A stretch of 64,000 nt of DNA from JBMDXB01 sp048594975 (GTDB lineage Bacteria > Acidobacteriota > Vicinamibacteria > Vicinamibacterales > 2-12-FULL-66-21): NCBI GenBank assembly GCA_048594975.1, contig JBMDXQ010000090.1:310001-374000 (forward strand). Direction: 5' to 3'. Both the position numbers and the translations under genes were made by a program. Shown here piece after piece: positions 50,738 through 60,985 of the stretch. A model generated the notes under the pieces. It did no database searches. It had not been told where the DNA came from and saw only the letters and a program-made list of their open reading frames with translations. Positions within the stretch are counted from its first letter, which is position 1, and every line of letters begins with the position of its first letter.

Positions 50738-51847
50738 ATGGCCCTGATGAAAGCGGTCGTGTTCCGCGGCGTGAATCACCTGGTCCTCGAAGAGCGGCCG
50801 AGGCCGGTGCCGCGGGCGGGCGAGGCGGTCATCCGCATCACCGCGACGACGATGTGCGGGACGGACGTGCACATCGTCAAGGGCGAGTATCCGGTCCAGC
50901 CCGGCCTGATCCTCGGGCACGAGCCGGTCGGCGTCGTCGAGGCGCTCGGCGAGGGGCTCGAGCACGAGTACGAGATCGGCCAGCGGGTCGTGGCCGGCGC
51001 GATCACGCCGTGCGGCCAGTGCTTCTACTGCCTCAACGGCGCGCACGCCCAGTGCGGCGGGGCGGCCGGCGGCTGGCGGTTCGGCCACACGATCGACGGC
51101 GCGTGGGCGGAGGACCTGCGCGTGCCGGACGCGCGCGCGAACCTTGCCGTCATCCCCGACGAGCTGACTGACGAGGACGTGCTGCTCGTGCCGGACGTGC
51201 TGTCGGCCGGGCTCGCCGGTGCGGAGAGCGGCAACGTGCGCATCGGCGACTGCGTGGCGGTGTTCGCGGAGGGGCCGCTCGGCCTCTGCGCGACGCTCGG
51301 CGCGAAGCTGCGGGGCGCCGCGCTCATCATCGGCGTCGACACCGTATCCGATCGCCTCGACATGGCGCGGCGGTTCGGGGCGAACGTAGTGATCGACTAC
51401 CGGGAGCAGGATCCGGTGGCGGTGATCAAGGCGCTGACCGGCGGCCGTGGCGCGGACGTCGCCATCGAGGCCCTGGGCCACCAGGAGACGTTCGAGAACG
51501 CGCTGCGATCGCTTCGGCCGGGCGGCACACTGTCGAGCCTCGGCGTCTATTCCGGGAAGCTCGTGGCCCCGCACGAGGCGCTGCACGCCGGCCTGGCCGA
51601 CCAGCGGATTTTCACCACGCTTTGCCCCGGCGGCAAGGAACGCATGCGGCGGCTCATGGCCATCATCGCCGCCCACCGCGTCGAGCTGTCGCCCCTGGTG
51701 ACCCACCGGTTCGCCCTCGAGGAAATCCAGGACGCCTACGAGCTGTTCGCGTCGCAGCGCCACGGCGTCATGAAGGTGGCGCTGCACCCCGCCGTGACCG
51801 CCGCGTCGCGCCAGCTGGCCTACTGTGCGGTCGACGACGAGTGCTAG
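50738..51847 (+). CDS. Zinc-dependent medium-chain alcohol dehydrogenase
   Basis: This 369-aa NAD(P)-dependent oxidoreductase of the MDR family resembles bacterial secondary-alcohol (isopropanol-type) dehydrogenases. The catalytic zinc site has TMCGTDVHIVKG, GHEPVGVVE and the Asp of VLLVPDVLSAG. The structural zinc site has four cysteines (CGQCFYCLNGAHAQC). The nucleotide fold lies around FAEGPLGLCATLGAKLRGAALIIGVD, where the usual GxGPxG reads AEGPLG. The substrate cannot be fixed. YbaK and UspA genes follow closely in the same direction (11 and 31 bp), forming a likely operon. Confidence 0.92.
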   Translation: MALMKAVVFRGVNHLVLEERPRPVPRAGEAVIRITATTMCGTDVHIVKGEYPVQPGLILGHEPVGVVEALGEGLEHEYEIGQRVVAGAITPCGQCFYCLNGAHAQCGGAAGGWRFGHTIDGAWAEDLRVPDARANLAVIPDELTDEDVLLVPDVLSAGLAGAESGNVRIGDCVAVFAEGPLGLCATLGAKLRGAALIIGVDTVSDRLDMARRFGANVVIDYREQDPVAVIKALTGGRGADVAIEALGHQETFENALRSLRPGGTLSSLGVYSGKLVAPHEALHAGLADQRIFTTLCPGGKERMRRLMAIIAAHRVELSPLVTHRFALEEIQDAYELFASQRHGVMKVALHPAVTAASRQLAYCAVDDEC

Positions 51848-51858
51848 GAGGGAAGACC

Positions 51859-52356
51859 ATGTCCACCCCGGCATCGATCCACGCGTTTCTCGGGCAGGCC
51901 CACGTGCCCTACACCGTGCTGCCGCACCGGCCGGCGTTCACCGCCCAGGAGGAAGCGGCCGGACTGCACGTCCCTGGCCGCGGCTGGGCCAAGGTGGTCG
52001 TCTGCATCGCCGACTCGGGGCCGGTCCAGGCGGTGCTGCCGGCGCCGCTGGCGGTGAACCTCGAGCAGCTGCGCGTGCTCGCCGGCGCGGACGCGATCCG
52101 CGTCGCGCTCGAGAGCGAGCTGCGCACTCTGTACCCGGATTGCGAGGTCGGCGCGATGCCGCCGTTCGGGCCGCTGTACGGCCACCGGGTCTTCGTCGAC
52201 GCGGCGCTCGCCGCCGAGCCGCAGATCGTCTTCAACGCCGGCACGCATCGCGACGCGATGCGCATGCGCTACGCGGACTTTGCCGCCGCCGCGCGGCCGA
52301 CGGTCGGCCGCTTTGCCGAGCGGCCGGCGCCGCACGGCCACACGCGCGGCCGCTGA
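51859..52356 (+). CDS. YbaK/ProX-type aminoacyl-tRNA deacylase domain protein
   Basis: This family removes wrong amino acids from tRNA or shares that fold. The 165-aa protein starts IHAFLGQAHVPYTVLPHRPAFTAQEEAAGLHVPGRGWAKVVV. GCEVG-like DCEVGAMPPFGPLYGHRVFVD is the signature of the active-site loop, and IVFNAGTHRDAMRMRYADF closes the domain. The Lys of WAKVVV in the active site is kept. RBS GGAGGG precedes the ATG. It sits in a stress operon rather than with tRNA genes. Confidence 0.9.
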   Translation: MSTPASIHAFLGQAHVPYTVLPHRPAFTAQEEAAGLHVPGRGWAKVVVCIADSGPVQAVLPAPLAVNLEQLRVLAGADAIRVALESELRTLYPDCEVGAMPPFGPLYGHRVFVDAALAAEPQIVFNAGTHRDAMRMRYADFAAAARPTVGRFAERPAPHGHTRGR

Positions 52357-52387
52357 GCCGACGCCAGATCCCGAGGAGGCCCTCGCC

Positions 52388-53305
52388 ATGCTGCCCATAC
52401 GCACGGTCCTCTGCGCGATCGATTTCTCGTCCGATTCCCGTCAGGCGCTGCGCGTGGCGCTGGCGATTGCGCGCCGCACGCCGGTGCACATCGTCGCGCT
52501 CCACGTCATCGAACTGGTGCTCGCACACGCCTCGGCGATCGCGCACGGCGACGACCGGCTGCGGTCCGAGAGCGCCACGGCGCTGCGGCTGTTCGTCGAA
52601 TCGGAGTGGAAGCGGGCGGCAATCGACGCCACTTTCAGCATCGAGATCCGGGTCGGCGTGCCCGAGCGCGAGGTGCTGGCCTGCGCGCGCGAGCGCCAGG
52701 CGGACCTGATCGTCACCGGCACGCGCGGGGTCGCCGGCATCTCGAAGCTGTTCTTCGGCTCGGTGGCGGAGAAGGTGCTGCGCCGCGCCGACATGCCCGT
52801 CCTCACCGTCCCCGGTGCTGCCGAAGGCGAGGCGGAAGGCCCGGTGCTGACGAGGGTGCTCGCCGCGCTCGACCTCGACGACACGTGCGAGCGCACGGCG
52901 GCGCAGGCGGCCGGCGTCGCCCAGCTGCTCGGGCTGCCGCTGGGGCTCGTGCACGCCGTGCCGCCGCTGCCCACCGGGTGGCGCTGGGTCGACACGCTGG
53001 AGGCGTCCACGCCGATGCGCGTCACGCGCGCGCGCACGCGCCTCGAGGACATCGTCAGGGCGCTGGGTGTCTCCGCCGCGGTCGACGTGCGCGCCGGCTC
53101 GCCGCCGGAGCAGGTCGCCGCCGCCGCGCGCGAGGCGCGGGGCACGCTCCTCGTCGTCGGCGTCGACGGCGGCACGCCGCTCGGCCGCGTCGGTTCGACC
53201 GCCTACCGCATCGTCTGCCTCGCGGACGCGCCGGTGCTGGCACTGCCCGTCGGACTGCCGCAGGCGCAGGAATCGAACCCCGTCGCGATCACCGAGGCGA
53301 TCTGA
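52388..53305 (+). CDS. Tandem UspA-domain universal stress protein
   Basis: The 305-aa protein holds two Usp domains. The first (RTVLCAIDFSSDSRQALRVALAIA, ending LIVTGTRGVAGISKLFFGSVAEKVLRRADMPVLTV) keeps the nucleotide-binding motif. The second (TRVLAALDLDDTCERTAAQAA, ending VGVDGGTPLGRVGSTAYRIVCLADAPVLAL) has a weaker one. RBS GAGGAGG lies before the ATG. It is the last gene of the ADH operon and is followed by a 10-bp hairpin. Confidence 0.93.
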   Translation: MLPIRTVLCAIDFSSDSRQALRVALAIARRTPVHIVALHVIELVLAHASAIAHGDDRLRSESATALRLFVESEWKRAAIDATFSIEIRVGVPEREVLACARERQADLIVTGTRGVAGISKLFFGSVAEKVLRRADMPVLTVPGAAEGEAEGPVLTRVLAALDLDDTCERTAAQAAGVAQLLGLPLGLVHAVPPLPTGWRWVDTLEASTPMRVTRARTRLEDIVRALGVSAAVDVRAGSPPEQVAAAAREARGTLLVVGVDGGTPLGRVGSTAYRIVCLADAPVLALPVGLPQAQESNPVAITEAI

Positions 53306-53314
53306 TTCGCCGTC

Positions 53315-53343
53315 ACGGCGCGCCCCTGTTCGTGGCGCGCCGT
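53315..53343. terminator. Terminator-like hairpin between UspA and ZIP genes
   Basis: ACGGCGCGCC and its exact reverse complement with a nine-base loop lie 10 bases after the UspA stop codon, between two converging genes. Confidence 0.55.
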
Positions 53344-53447
53344 CTCCCGAGCGCTGCTTCCCCGGCGGTGATCCGCGCAGGCACCGCACTCACCCTCGCC
53401 GCGCGCGGGACGCCGGGCACGAACCGACCCGCCGCGTTCGATCGTGA

Positions 53448-54197
53448 CTAGAGTGCGAGCGTGCTGGTGAGCCACAGCATCGCGGTCAGCCCAATCATCA
53501 GCGACCACGCTGCCTGGCTGCGCGTGCACTGCTCCAGGCTCTCGGGGAGCAGCTCGAACGCGACGAGGAAGATCATCGCGCCGCCGGCGAACCCCAGGCC
53601 GAGCGGCAGCAACGGCTTGAACACCGACACGAGCAGGAAGGCGGGCACCGCGGCGACCGGCTGCGGCACGCTCGTGAGGATGGCATACCCGGCGCAGGCC
53701 GCGACCGAGACGCCGCGCGCGCGGAGCGGCACCGCCACCGCGGTTCCTTCCGGAATGTTGTGGACGGCGATCGCCGTCGCGAGCAGCAGCCCGAACTGCA
53801 ACTCGCCGCTGGCGTAGCCGACGCCGATGGCAATGCCTTCCGGGATGCTGTGGATGAACATCGCGATGAGCAGCAGGATGCCCTGGCGCGACTCGGCGGT
53901 GCTGAGCGTGCCGAGCCGCCATTTGTTGCCGGCGACGAGCTTCGCCGTCCAGGCGAAGAACGCGGCCCCCGCGAGCAGCCCGATGAGCACCTGCCACAGC
54001 GCGCCGGCCTTCAGCGCCTCGCCGGTGAGGGTGAAGACCGACGCCGATAGCATCATGCCGGCAGCCGCAGCGGTCATCATGCCCTGCCACGATTGGGAGA
54101 GGCGCGGCAGAAACGCCAGCGGCAGCGCGCCGAGGCCGGTCGCCAGGTCGGTCAGAATCGCGACCCACAGGACTGTCCAGACGAGCCCGTCCGCCAT
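53448..54197 (-). CDS. ZIP-family divalent metal transporter
   Basis: This 249-aa inner-membrane protein of the ZIP (GufA/ZupT-like) family has about eight hydrophobic helices. The metal-site motifs of helices 4 and 5 are intact (FIHSIPEGIAIG and AVHNIPEGTAVAVPL). ZIP proteins import Zn, Fe or Mn into the cytoplasm. A sigma-54-like promoter lies 15 bp upstream. With feoAB and the metallothionein it adds to the metal-handling genes of the window. Confidence 0.93.
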   Translation of the reverse strand: MADGLVWTVLWVAILTDLATGLGALPLAFLPRLSQSWQGMMTAAAAGMMLSASVFTLTGEALKAGALWQVLIGLLAGAAFFAWTAKLVAGNKWRLGTLSTAESRQGILLLIAMFIHSIPEGIAIGVGYASGELQFGLLLATAIAVHNIPEGTAVAVPLRARGVSVAACAGYAILTSVPQPVAAVPAFLLVSVFKPLLPLGLGFAGGAMIFLVAFELLPESLEQCTRSQAAWSLMIGLTAMLWLTSTLAL

Positions 54198-54211
54198 CGC
54201 ACGGCGAAGGC

Positions 54212-54227
54212 AGCAACGGACGTTCCG
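54212..54227 (-). promoter_or_regulatory. Sigma-54 promoter-like site before the ZIP gene (8 of 10)
   Basis: The minus strand reads CGGAACGTCCGTTGCT, keeping the -24 GG, the G after the -24 box, and TTGCT. The predicted start is about 54201, four bases before the start codon. A CGGGAATCCCG palindrome lies about 47 bp upstream, around 54243-54254. Confidence 0.35.
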
Positions 54228-54323
54228 GCCGGAACCGGCGGGAATCCCGGTCCCACTTGAAGAATGGACCCCGCCACAGCGCGGGAGTGCCGGGAAGCCG
54301 TCACCGCCGGCGCCAGGGGGTAC

Positions 54324-54353
54324 CGGGAGCCAGCGTCCGGCTGCTGGCTCCCG
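54324..54353 (-). terminator. Terminator-like hairpin after glutamine synthetase
   Basis: CGGGAGCCAGC and its exact reverse complement with an eight-base loop lie 11 bases after the stop codon. No T-tract is present. Confidence 0.55.
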
Positions 54354-54364
54354 CGCTCAGGCGG

Positions 54365-56551
<2,187 letters not shown>

Positions 56552-56672
56552 CGTGCGTGTGTCCTTTCTCCGTGTGGTCCCGGGAGGAGGGGTGAGCAGC
56601 CGTTCAAGTCGATCATTATGCGGCAGGGGGTGGACGCCGGCAACTGCAAAAGCGCATTGTATACTTAACTAT

Positions 56673-57020
56673 GTGAAACATATCCAGGACTACTACGCGG
56701 CGGTGATCGGCGAGTTCGAGTACCTCGCGCTGCTCGCGCTGCTGCGCCTCGGCAACGGCGCCTACGGCGCGGCGATCCGCCGCGAGATCCAGGAGCGCAC
56801 CAACCGCGAGGTCGCAATCGGCACGATCTACATGACCCTGGCGCGGCTCGAGGCCAAGAAGATGGTCTGCTCCTACGTCGGCAACCCGTCGTCGCAGCGC
56901 GGCGGCCGGCGGCGGCGGCACTACCTGCTCGACGCCGAGGGGCAGCGGGCGCTCGGCCGCGCCTACCGCACGTTTACGGCGATGGCCAGCGGACTCGAAG
57001 CGCAGATCGAGGAGTTGTAG
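56673..57020 (+). CDS. PadR-family transcriptional regulator
   Basis: This 115-aa winged-helix protein begins with IGEFEYLALLALLRLGNGAYGAAIRREIQERTNREVAIGTIYMTLARLEAKKMV, the full PadR domain. A short C-terminal helix for dimer contacts follows. The GTG start at 56673 fits the domain and an A/T-rich promoter region with a partial palindrome (GTATACTTAACTATG), possibly its own operator. PadR proteins in acidobacteria often accompany FtsX-type permeases such as the one nearby. Confidence 0.9.
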   Translation: MKHIQDYYAAVIGEFEYLALLALLRLGNGAYGAAIRREIQERTNREVAIGTIYMTLARLEAKKMVCSYVGNPSSQRGGRRRRHYLLDAEGQRALGRAYRTFTAMASGLEAQIEEL

Positions 57021-57138
57021 GCTCTCCTCCGCACCTGGCTCCTCCCCTGCGGTCGTCGCTGCCGAGGCCGGGCGTGGCCGCGCGCGGAAGCACGCACTTG
57101 ACGGCCGATGCGCGGCTGCTGTATTCGATAGACTGTCT

Positions 57139-57480
57139 ATGGGAACGACCAAGGCCGTGCGGCAGGCGCTGCTGCCCGGCACGCTCGACATGCTCATCCT
57201 CAAGACCCTGACGCTCGGCGTCCTGCACGGCTACGGCATCGCCGAGCACATCCGGCGCGTGTCGCAGGACGTGCTGCAGGTCGAGGAGGGCTCGCTGTAC
57301 CCGGCGCTGCAGCGGCTGCAGCAGCAGGGGCTCGTCCGCTCCGAGTGGGGCCAGTCGGCGAACAACCGCCGCGCCCGGTACTACCGGCTCACCCGGGAGG
57401 GGCGGAAGGCGCTCGGCGAGTCGGAAGCCGGCTTCGGCCAGGTAGTCGACGCGATCTTCCGCGTCATGAAGCGCGCATAG
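57139..57480 (+). CDS. PadR-family transcriptional regulator
   Basis: The 113-aa protein has LLPGTLDMLILKTLTLGVLHGYGIAEHIRRVS, LQVEEGSLYPALQRLQQQGLV and the C-terminal helix. This is the PadR subtype that is nearly always next to ADOP permeases in acidobacteria. The ADOP relic starts 37 bp downstream. The ATG follows GATAGACTGTCT (perfect palindrome ATAGACTGTCTAT at 57127-57139), a good candidate for its operator. Confidence 0.93.
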   Translation: MGTTKAVRQALLPGTLDMLILKTLTLGVLHGYGIAEHIRRVSQDVLQVEEGSLYPALQRLQQQGLVRSEWGQSANNRRARYYRLTREGRKALGESEAGFGQVVDAIFRVMKRA

Positions 57481-57517
57481 CGCCGCTGCTCCAATAGACA
57501 ACCTATGGGGTAACACG

Positions 57518-58042
57518 ATGATGGCCCTGGCCCGGTTCCTTCGCCGCCTGCACAGCGCCCGGCACCGCGAGCGCCTCGACGCCGAGCTCCGCGAGGAGAT
57601 CGCCGAGCACGCCGAGAGGCGCGCGCAGGCGCTCATCGTCGAGGGGATGGCGCCCGACGAGGCGCGCCGCCGCGCGGCGATCGCGGTCGGCAACGCCACG
57701 CGCTTGCGCGAGGAGGCGCGCGCGGTCTGGGGCTTCCCGGGCATGCAGGACCTTCGATACGGGCTGCGCGTGCTGCGCCGGTCGCCGGTCTTCACGTCCG
57801 TCGCCGTGCTCTCGCTGGCGATTGGCATCGGCGCCGCTGCAGCGGTGTTCAGCCTTGCCGACGCCTTCCTGCTGCGGCCGCTTGCGGTGAGGAACCCGGA
57901 CTCGCTCGTGCTGCTCCGCGGAGATCCGATGGCGCTCGCGATCGCCGGCGCGATCCTGCTGCTCGCCTCCGCGCTGGCCGGATACCTGCCCGCCCGCCGG
58001 GCCTCCCGCGTGGACCCGATCGTCGCGCTTCGCGCTGAGTAG
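57518..58042 (+). pseudogene. ADOP-type FtsX permease with a large in-frame internal deletion
   Basis: Acidobacterial duplicated orphan permeases are normally about 800 aa with two FtsX halves. Here 174 codons keep the N-terminal prefix domain (DAELREEIAEHAERR...GMAPDEARRRAAIAVGN) and the first helix region (LRYGLRVLRRSPVFTSVAVLSLAIGIGAAAAVFSLADAFLLRPLAVRNPDSL). The text then jumps to the last helix and tail (LASALAGYLPARRASRVDPIVALRAE). The frame is open across the join. It may be a decayed gene or a short expressed membrane protein. The PadR gene upstream is its usual companion. Confidence 0.8.
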
Positions 58043-58135
58043 ACGTCGCGGCATCACCGCCTTCGCCCCGCTCGACTGCTACGCCTACCCGCTGTCGCAC
58101 AGCCGCGGGGCGGTGCGCGCCGTTGAAGGTGCGAT

Positions 58136-58231
58136 CTGGTTCTTGACTTCCGCCATCCACGATCCGCAATCCCATCGACCCTCGGTCCAGAATCCGCAAT
58201 ACAATTCACCGTCCGCAAGCCACGATCCACA
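58136..58231. repeat. Degenerate CAATCC / GATCCGCAAT word repeat
   Basis: This is the reverse complement of the GGATTG-type words at 22896-23085. It lies directly before the dinB start codon and leaves no room for a normal RBS. Confidence 0.55.
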
Positions 58232-59302
58232 ATGGTGCGCCGCATTCTCCACGTCGACATGGATGCGTTCTACGCATCGGTGGAGCAGCGGGACAATCCC
58301 GAGCTGCGCGGCAGGCCGGTCGCGGTGGGCGGCAGCCCGCAGCACCGCGGCGTCGTCGCCGCGGCGAGCTACGAGGCGCGCGCGTTCGGGGTGCGCTCGG
58401 CGATCCCGATGGCGCGCGCGGTGCGGCTGTGCCCGTCGCTGGTGATCGTGCGGCCGGACTTCCGAAAGTACAAAGCGGTGTCCGACGCGGTGTTCTCGAT
58501 CTTCCGCGGCGTCACGCCGCGCGTCGAGCCGCTGTCGCTCGACGAGGCGTATCTCGACGTCACCGCGAACGCCTGGGGCGAGACGCTCGGGCGCGAGGTG
58601 GCGCGCCGGCTGAAAGCGGAGATCTTCGCGGCCACCGGGCTGACCGCCTCGGCGGGCGTTGCGCCCAACAAGTTCCTCGCGAAGATCGCCTCGGCGTGGA
58701 AGAAGCCGGATGGCCTCACGGTCATCGCCCCGGAGCGCGTCGAGCTGTTCCTCCAGAAGCTACCGGTCGACGCGCTCTGGGGAGTCGGGCCGGTAACCGC
58801 GCGGCGGCTGCGCGAGCACGGGATCGAACGCCTGGTCGACGTACGCACCGTCGATCCGGTCATCCTGCACGAAGCAGTGGGCAGCCTGGCCGACTGGCTG
58901 CGCGAGCTGGCTGCCGGTCGCGACGACCGGCCGGTCGAGACCGACTGGACACCGAAATCGTCGGGCAGCGAGAACACCTACGCCGAGGACATCCGCGACA
59001 TCGCGCGCGTGCGGGAAGAGATCGACGGCATGGCGCGGGACGCGGCCGACTGGCTGGCGCACAAGAAGTGGCTGTGCCGCACCGTCACGATCAAGGTACG
59101 CTACGCGGACTTCACGACGATTACGCGCAGCCACACGCAGCTGCTGCCGACACGCGACCCGGACGAGATCGTGGCGCGGGCGCTGCGACTGCTCGACAGG
59201 ACCGAGGCCGGCTGCCGCCCGGTGCGCCTCCTCGGCGTCAGCGTCCACAACCTCGTCGACCCCGCCGAACCGGACACCGACCCGCGGCTGCCGTTCGATT
59301 GA
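58232..59302 (+). CDS. dinB: DNA polymerase IV (Y family)
   Basis: This is a translesion polymerase of 356 aa. Catalytic motifs are HVDMDAFYASVE and LSLDEAYLDVT. VAPNKFLAKIAS and the little-finger domain follow. The C-terminus ends DPRLPFD, a shifted version of the clamp-binding QLxLF motif, so clamp contact may be altered. No RBS of normal strength is seen because repeat DNA abuts the ATG. The 130-base gap after it shows no gene. Confidence 0.94.
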   Translation: MVRRILHVDMDAFYASVEQRDNPELRGRPVAVGGSPQHRGVVAAASYEARAFGVRSAIPMARAVRLCPSLVIVRPDFRKYKAVSDAVFSIFRGVTPRVEPLSLDEAYLDVTANAWGETLGREVARRLKAEIFAATGLTASAGVAPNKFLAKIASAWKKPDGLTVIAPERVELFLQKLPVDALWGVGPVTARRLREHGIERLVDVRTVDPVILHEAVGSLADWLRELAAGRDDRPVETDWTPKSSGSENTYAEDIRDIARVREEIDGMARDAADWLAHKKWLCRTVTIKVRYADFTTITRSHTQLLPTRDPDEIVARALRLLDRTEAGCRPVRLLGVSVHNLVDPAEPDTDPRLPFD

Positions 59303-59432
59303 GTGCGTTAACTCGAATTGCCGAAACGTTGACGGTTCGCGCAACGGCCCTCGCGAACACGTGCCCTCCTGAAACGCGCACGTCACATCGAGCAGCAGGC
59401 GAACCCGTCACGCGGGAGTTCGACACGCACGC

Positions 59433-60896
59433 CTACCCTTCGCTCGGGTGCGGCTCCGCTTTGCTTTTTCGCGATGCGCGCGGCTTCGCCGTTGCCCTGC
59501 GCGCGCGCGACGCCTGCGCGCCCTCTTCGCTGCTCTTCCGGCCCTTTCGCGGCTCCACGCGCGGCGGTGCGCTCCTGCGGCTGCGGACCCGCGTCGGTTT
59601 CGCCGGCGGCTGCTCGGCCGCCGCTTCGACGCCCTCGACGACCGGCGGCGTCTCCATTTCCTGGATCACGTCCGCCTCCACCACCTCCCCGCCCGCGGCC
59701 GCCTCCTGCGGCGGTCCGGTCGGCGCGTCTGCCGGTTCGACGACGTTGCCGCGGATTTCTTCCTCTTGCCCCTCGGCCGGGCCGACCGGTTGCATCACGT
59801 TTCCGGGGAACAGCCGGATGACGCCCTGGCGATCGCGCTCGACGCGGAACAGCCCGTCGCGCTGGCACGCGCGAAAGAGATCGGTGATGTTGCCGAAGCC
59901 GAACCTGCGTTCGTCGAACGCCGGGTCCACGTTGCGGAGAAACTGCTTCGCCTGGCGGACGTACATCGGCCAGCGCGGCGGGTTCGGCGCAGCCTGGAAC
60001 AGCCGGCGGAACTCGCGGATGCCGTCGGCCGCGCGTCCCTCCCGCTCGGGACGTTCCGTCGCCGCGGGCCGGGGCTCCTGCCCGTCGCCGGATTCCGGCG
60101 GCTCCGCTGGCGCATGGCGGCGCTGATGGCCGCGGCCGCCGTCTTCCTTCAGGTCCACCAGCACGTTGCGCCCCGCCTCGCGCAGCGTCACGTGTCCGGC
60201 GGCTGCGAGCTTCTCGGCGAAGTCCCGGAAGCTGCTGACGCCATAGGTGCGCTCGGAGAAGGTCGAATCGAGCTGCAGCAGTGTGCTCTTGAGCAGGCCG
60301 AGCTGCGGGGTCACCTCGCGATCGCTCAGCACCTTCAGGGCGCGGCGCACGAGCGGCACCGCCTGCTCGATCGGCGCCTGCGCCCCCGGCGCGGCCTGCC
60401 GGCCGCGGTCGGACGAGCCGCGCCGCCCGCTGACGAGGTTTTCGTAGGCGATGAACTCGTGGCAGTTGCGCTGCATCACCATGCTGGTGAATGCGCGGCC
60501 GCCGACCACGAAGATCTGCTTGTCGTACTGTTTGAGTTTTTCGACCAGCGTGATGAAGTCGCTGTCGCCGCCCACGATGACGTAGGCGTTGATGTGGCCG
60601 TGGGTGAACGCCATCTCGAGGGCGTCGAGCGCGAGATTGATGTCGGCGCCGTTCTTGTCACCCCCGGGCGTCAGGTTGCGCTGCACCAGCTTGGTGGCGT
60701 GCTGCGTGAGCGATCGGCTGTAGTCGCCGGCACGCGTCCAGTCGCCGTAGGCGATCTTCGAGACGACGTCGCCCCGTTCCTTGAGCGCCTCGAGCACGAC
60801 CCCGATGTCGAACTGCACGCCCAGGGTGCTCTTGACGCCTATCTCGATGTTGTCGAAATCGATGAATACCGCGATTTTGAGTCGTGTGTCTGCCAA
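59433..60896 (-). CDS. NYN-domain (PIN-like) protein with OST-HTH/LOTUS domains
   Basis: The 487-aa protein has an N-terminal NYN domain with the acidic residues of a PIN-like nuclease (VFIDFDNIEIG, NGADINLALDAL, IVGGDSDFITLV). Two OST-HTH-like segments follow (about 175-245, VRRALKVLSDREVTPQLGLLKSTLLQLD; and about 290-360, FLRNVDPAFDERRFGFGNITDLFRAC). A long acidic then basic, Pro/Ala-rich disordered tail ends the protein. This is the LabA/Maelstrom-related architecture thought to bind or cut RNA. The actual target is unknown. Confidence 0.88.
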   Translation of the reverse strand: MADTRLKIAVFIDFDNIEIGVKSTLGVQFDIGVVLEALKERGDVVSKIAYGDWTRAGDYSRSLTQHATKLVQRNLTPGGDKNGADINLALDALEMAFTHGHINAYVIVGGDSDFITLVEKLKQYDKQIFVVGGRAFTSMVMQRNCHEFIAYENLVSGRRGSSDRGRQAAPGAQAPIEQAVPLVRRALKVLSDREVTPQLGLLKSTLLQLDSTFSERTYGVSSFRDFAEKLAAAGHVTLREAGRNVLVDLKEDGGRGHQRRHAPAEPPESGDGQEPRPAATERPEREGRAADGIREFRRLFQAAPNPPRWPMYVRQAKQFLRNVDPAFDERRFGFGNITDLFRACQRDGLFRVERDRQGVIRLFPGNVMQPVGPAEGQEEEIRGNVVEPADAPTGPPQEAAAGGEVVEADVIQEMETPPVVEGVEAAAEQPPAKPTRVRSRRSAPPRVEPRKGRKSSEEGAQASRARRATAKPRASRKSKAEPHPSEG

Positions 60897-60985
60897 AACC
60901 TGGAACTTCCCTCCCTGGCCCCGGATGCGCGGGCCAGCACACCATTATCGCGCACGGCACACGACATGTGTTAGGGGGGCGCGAC

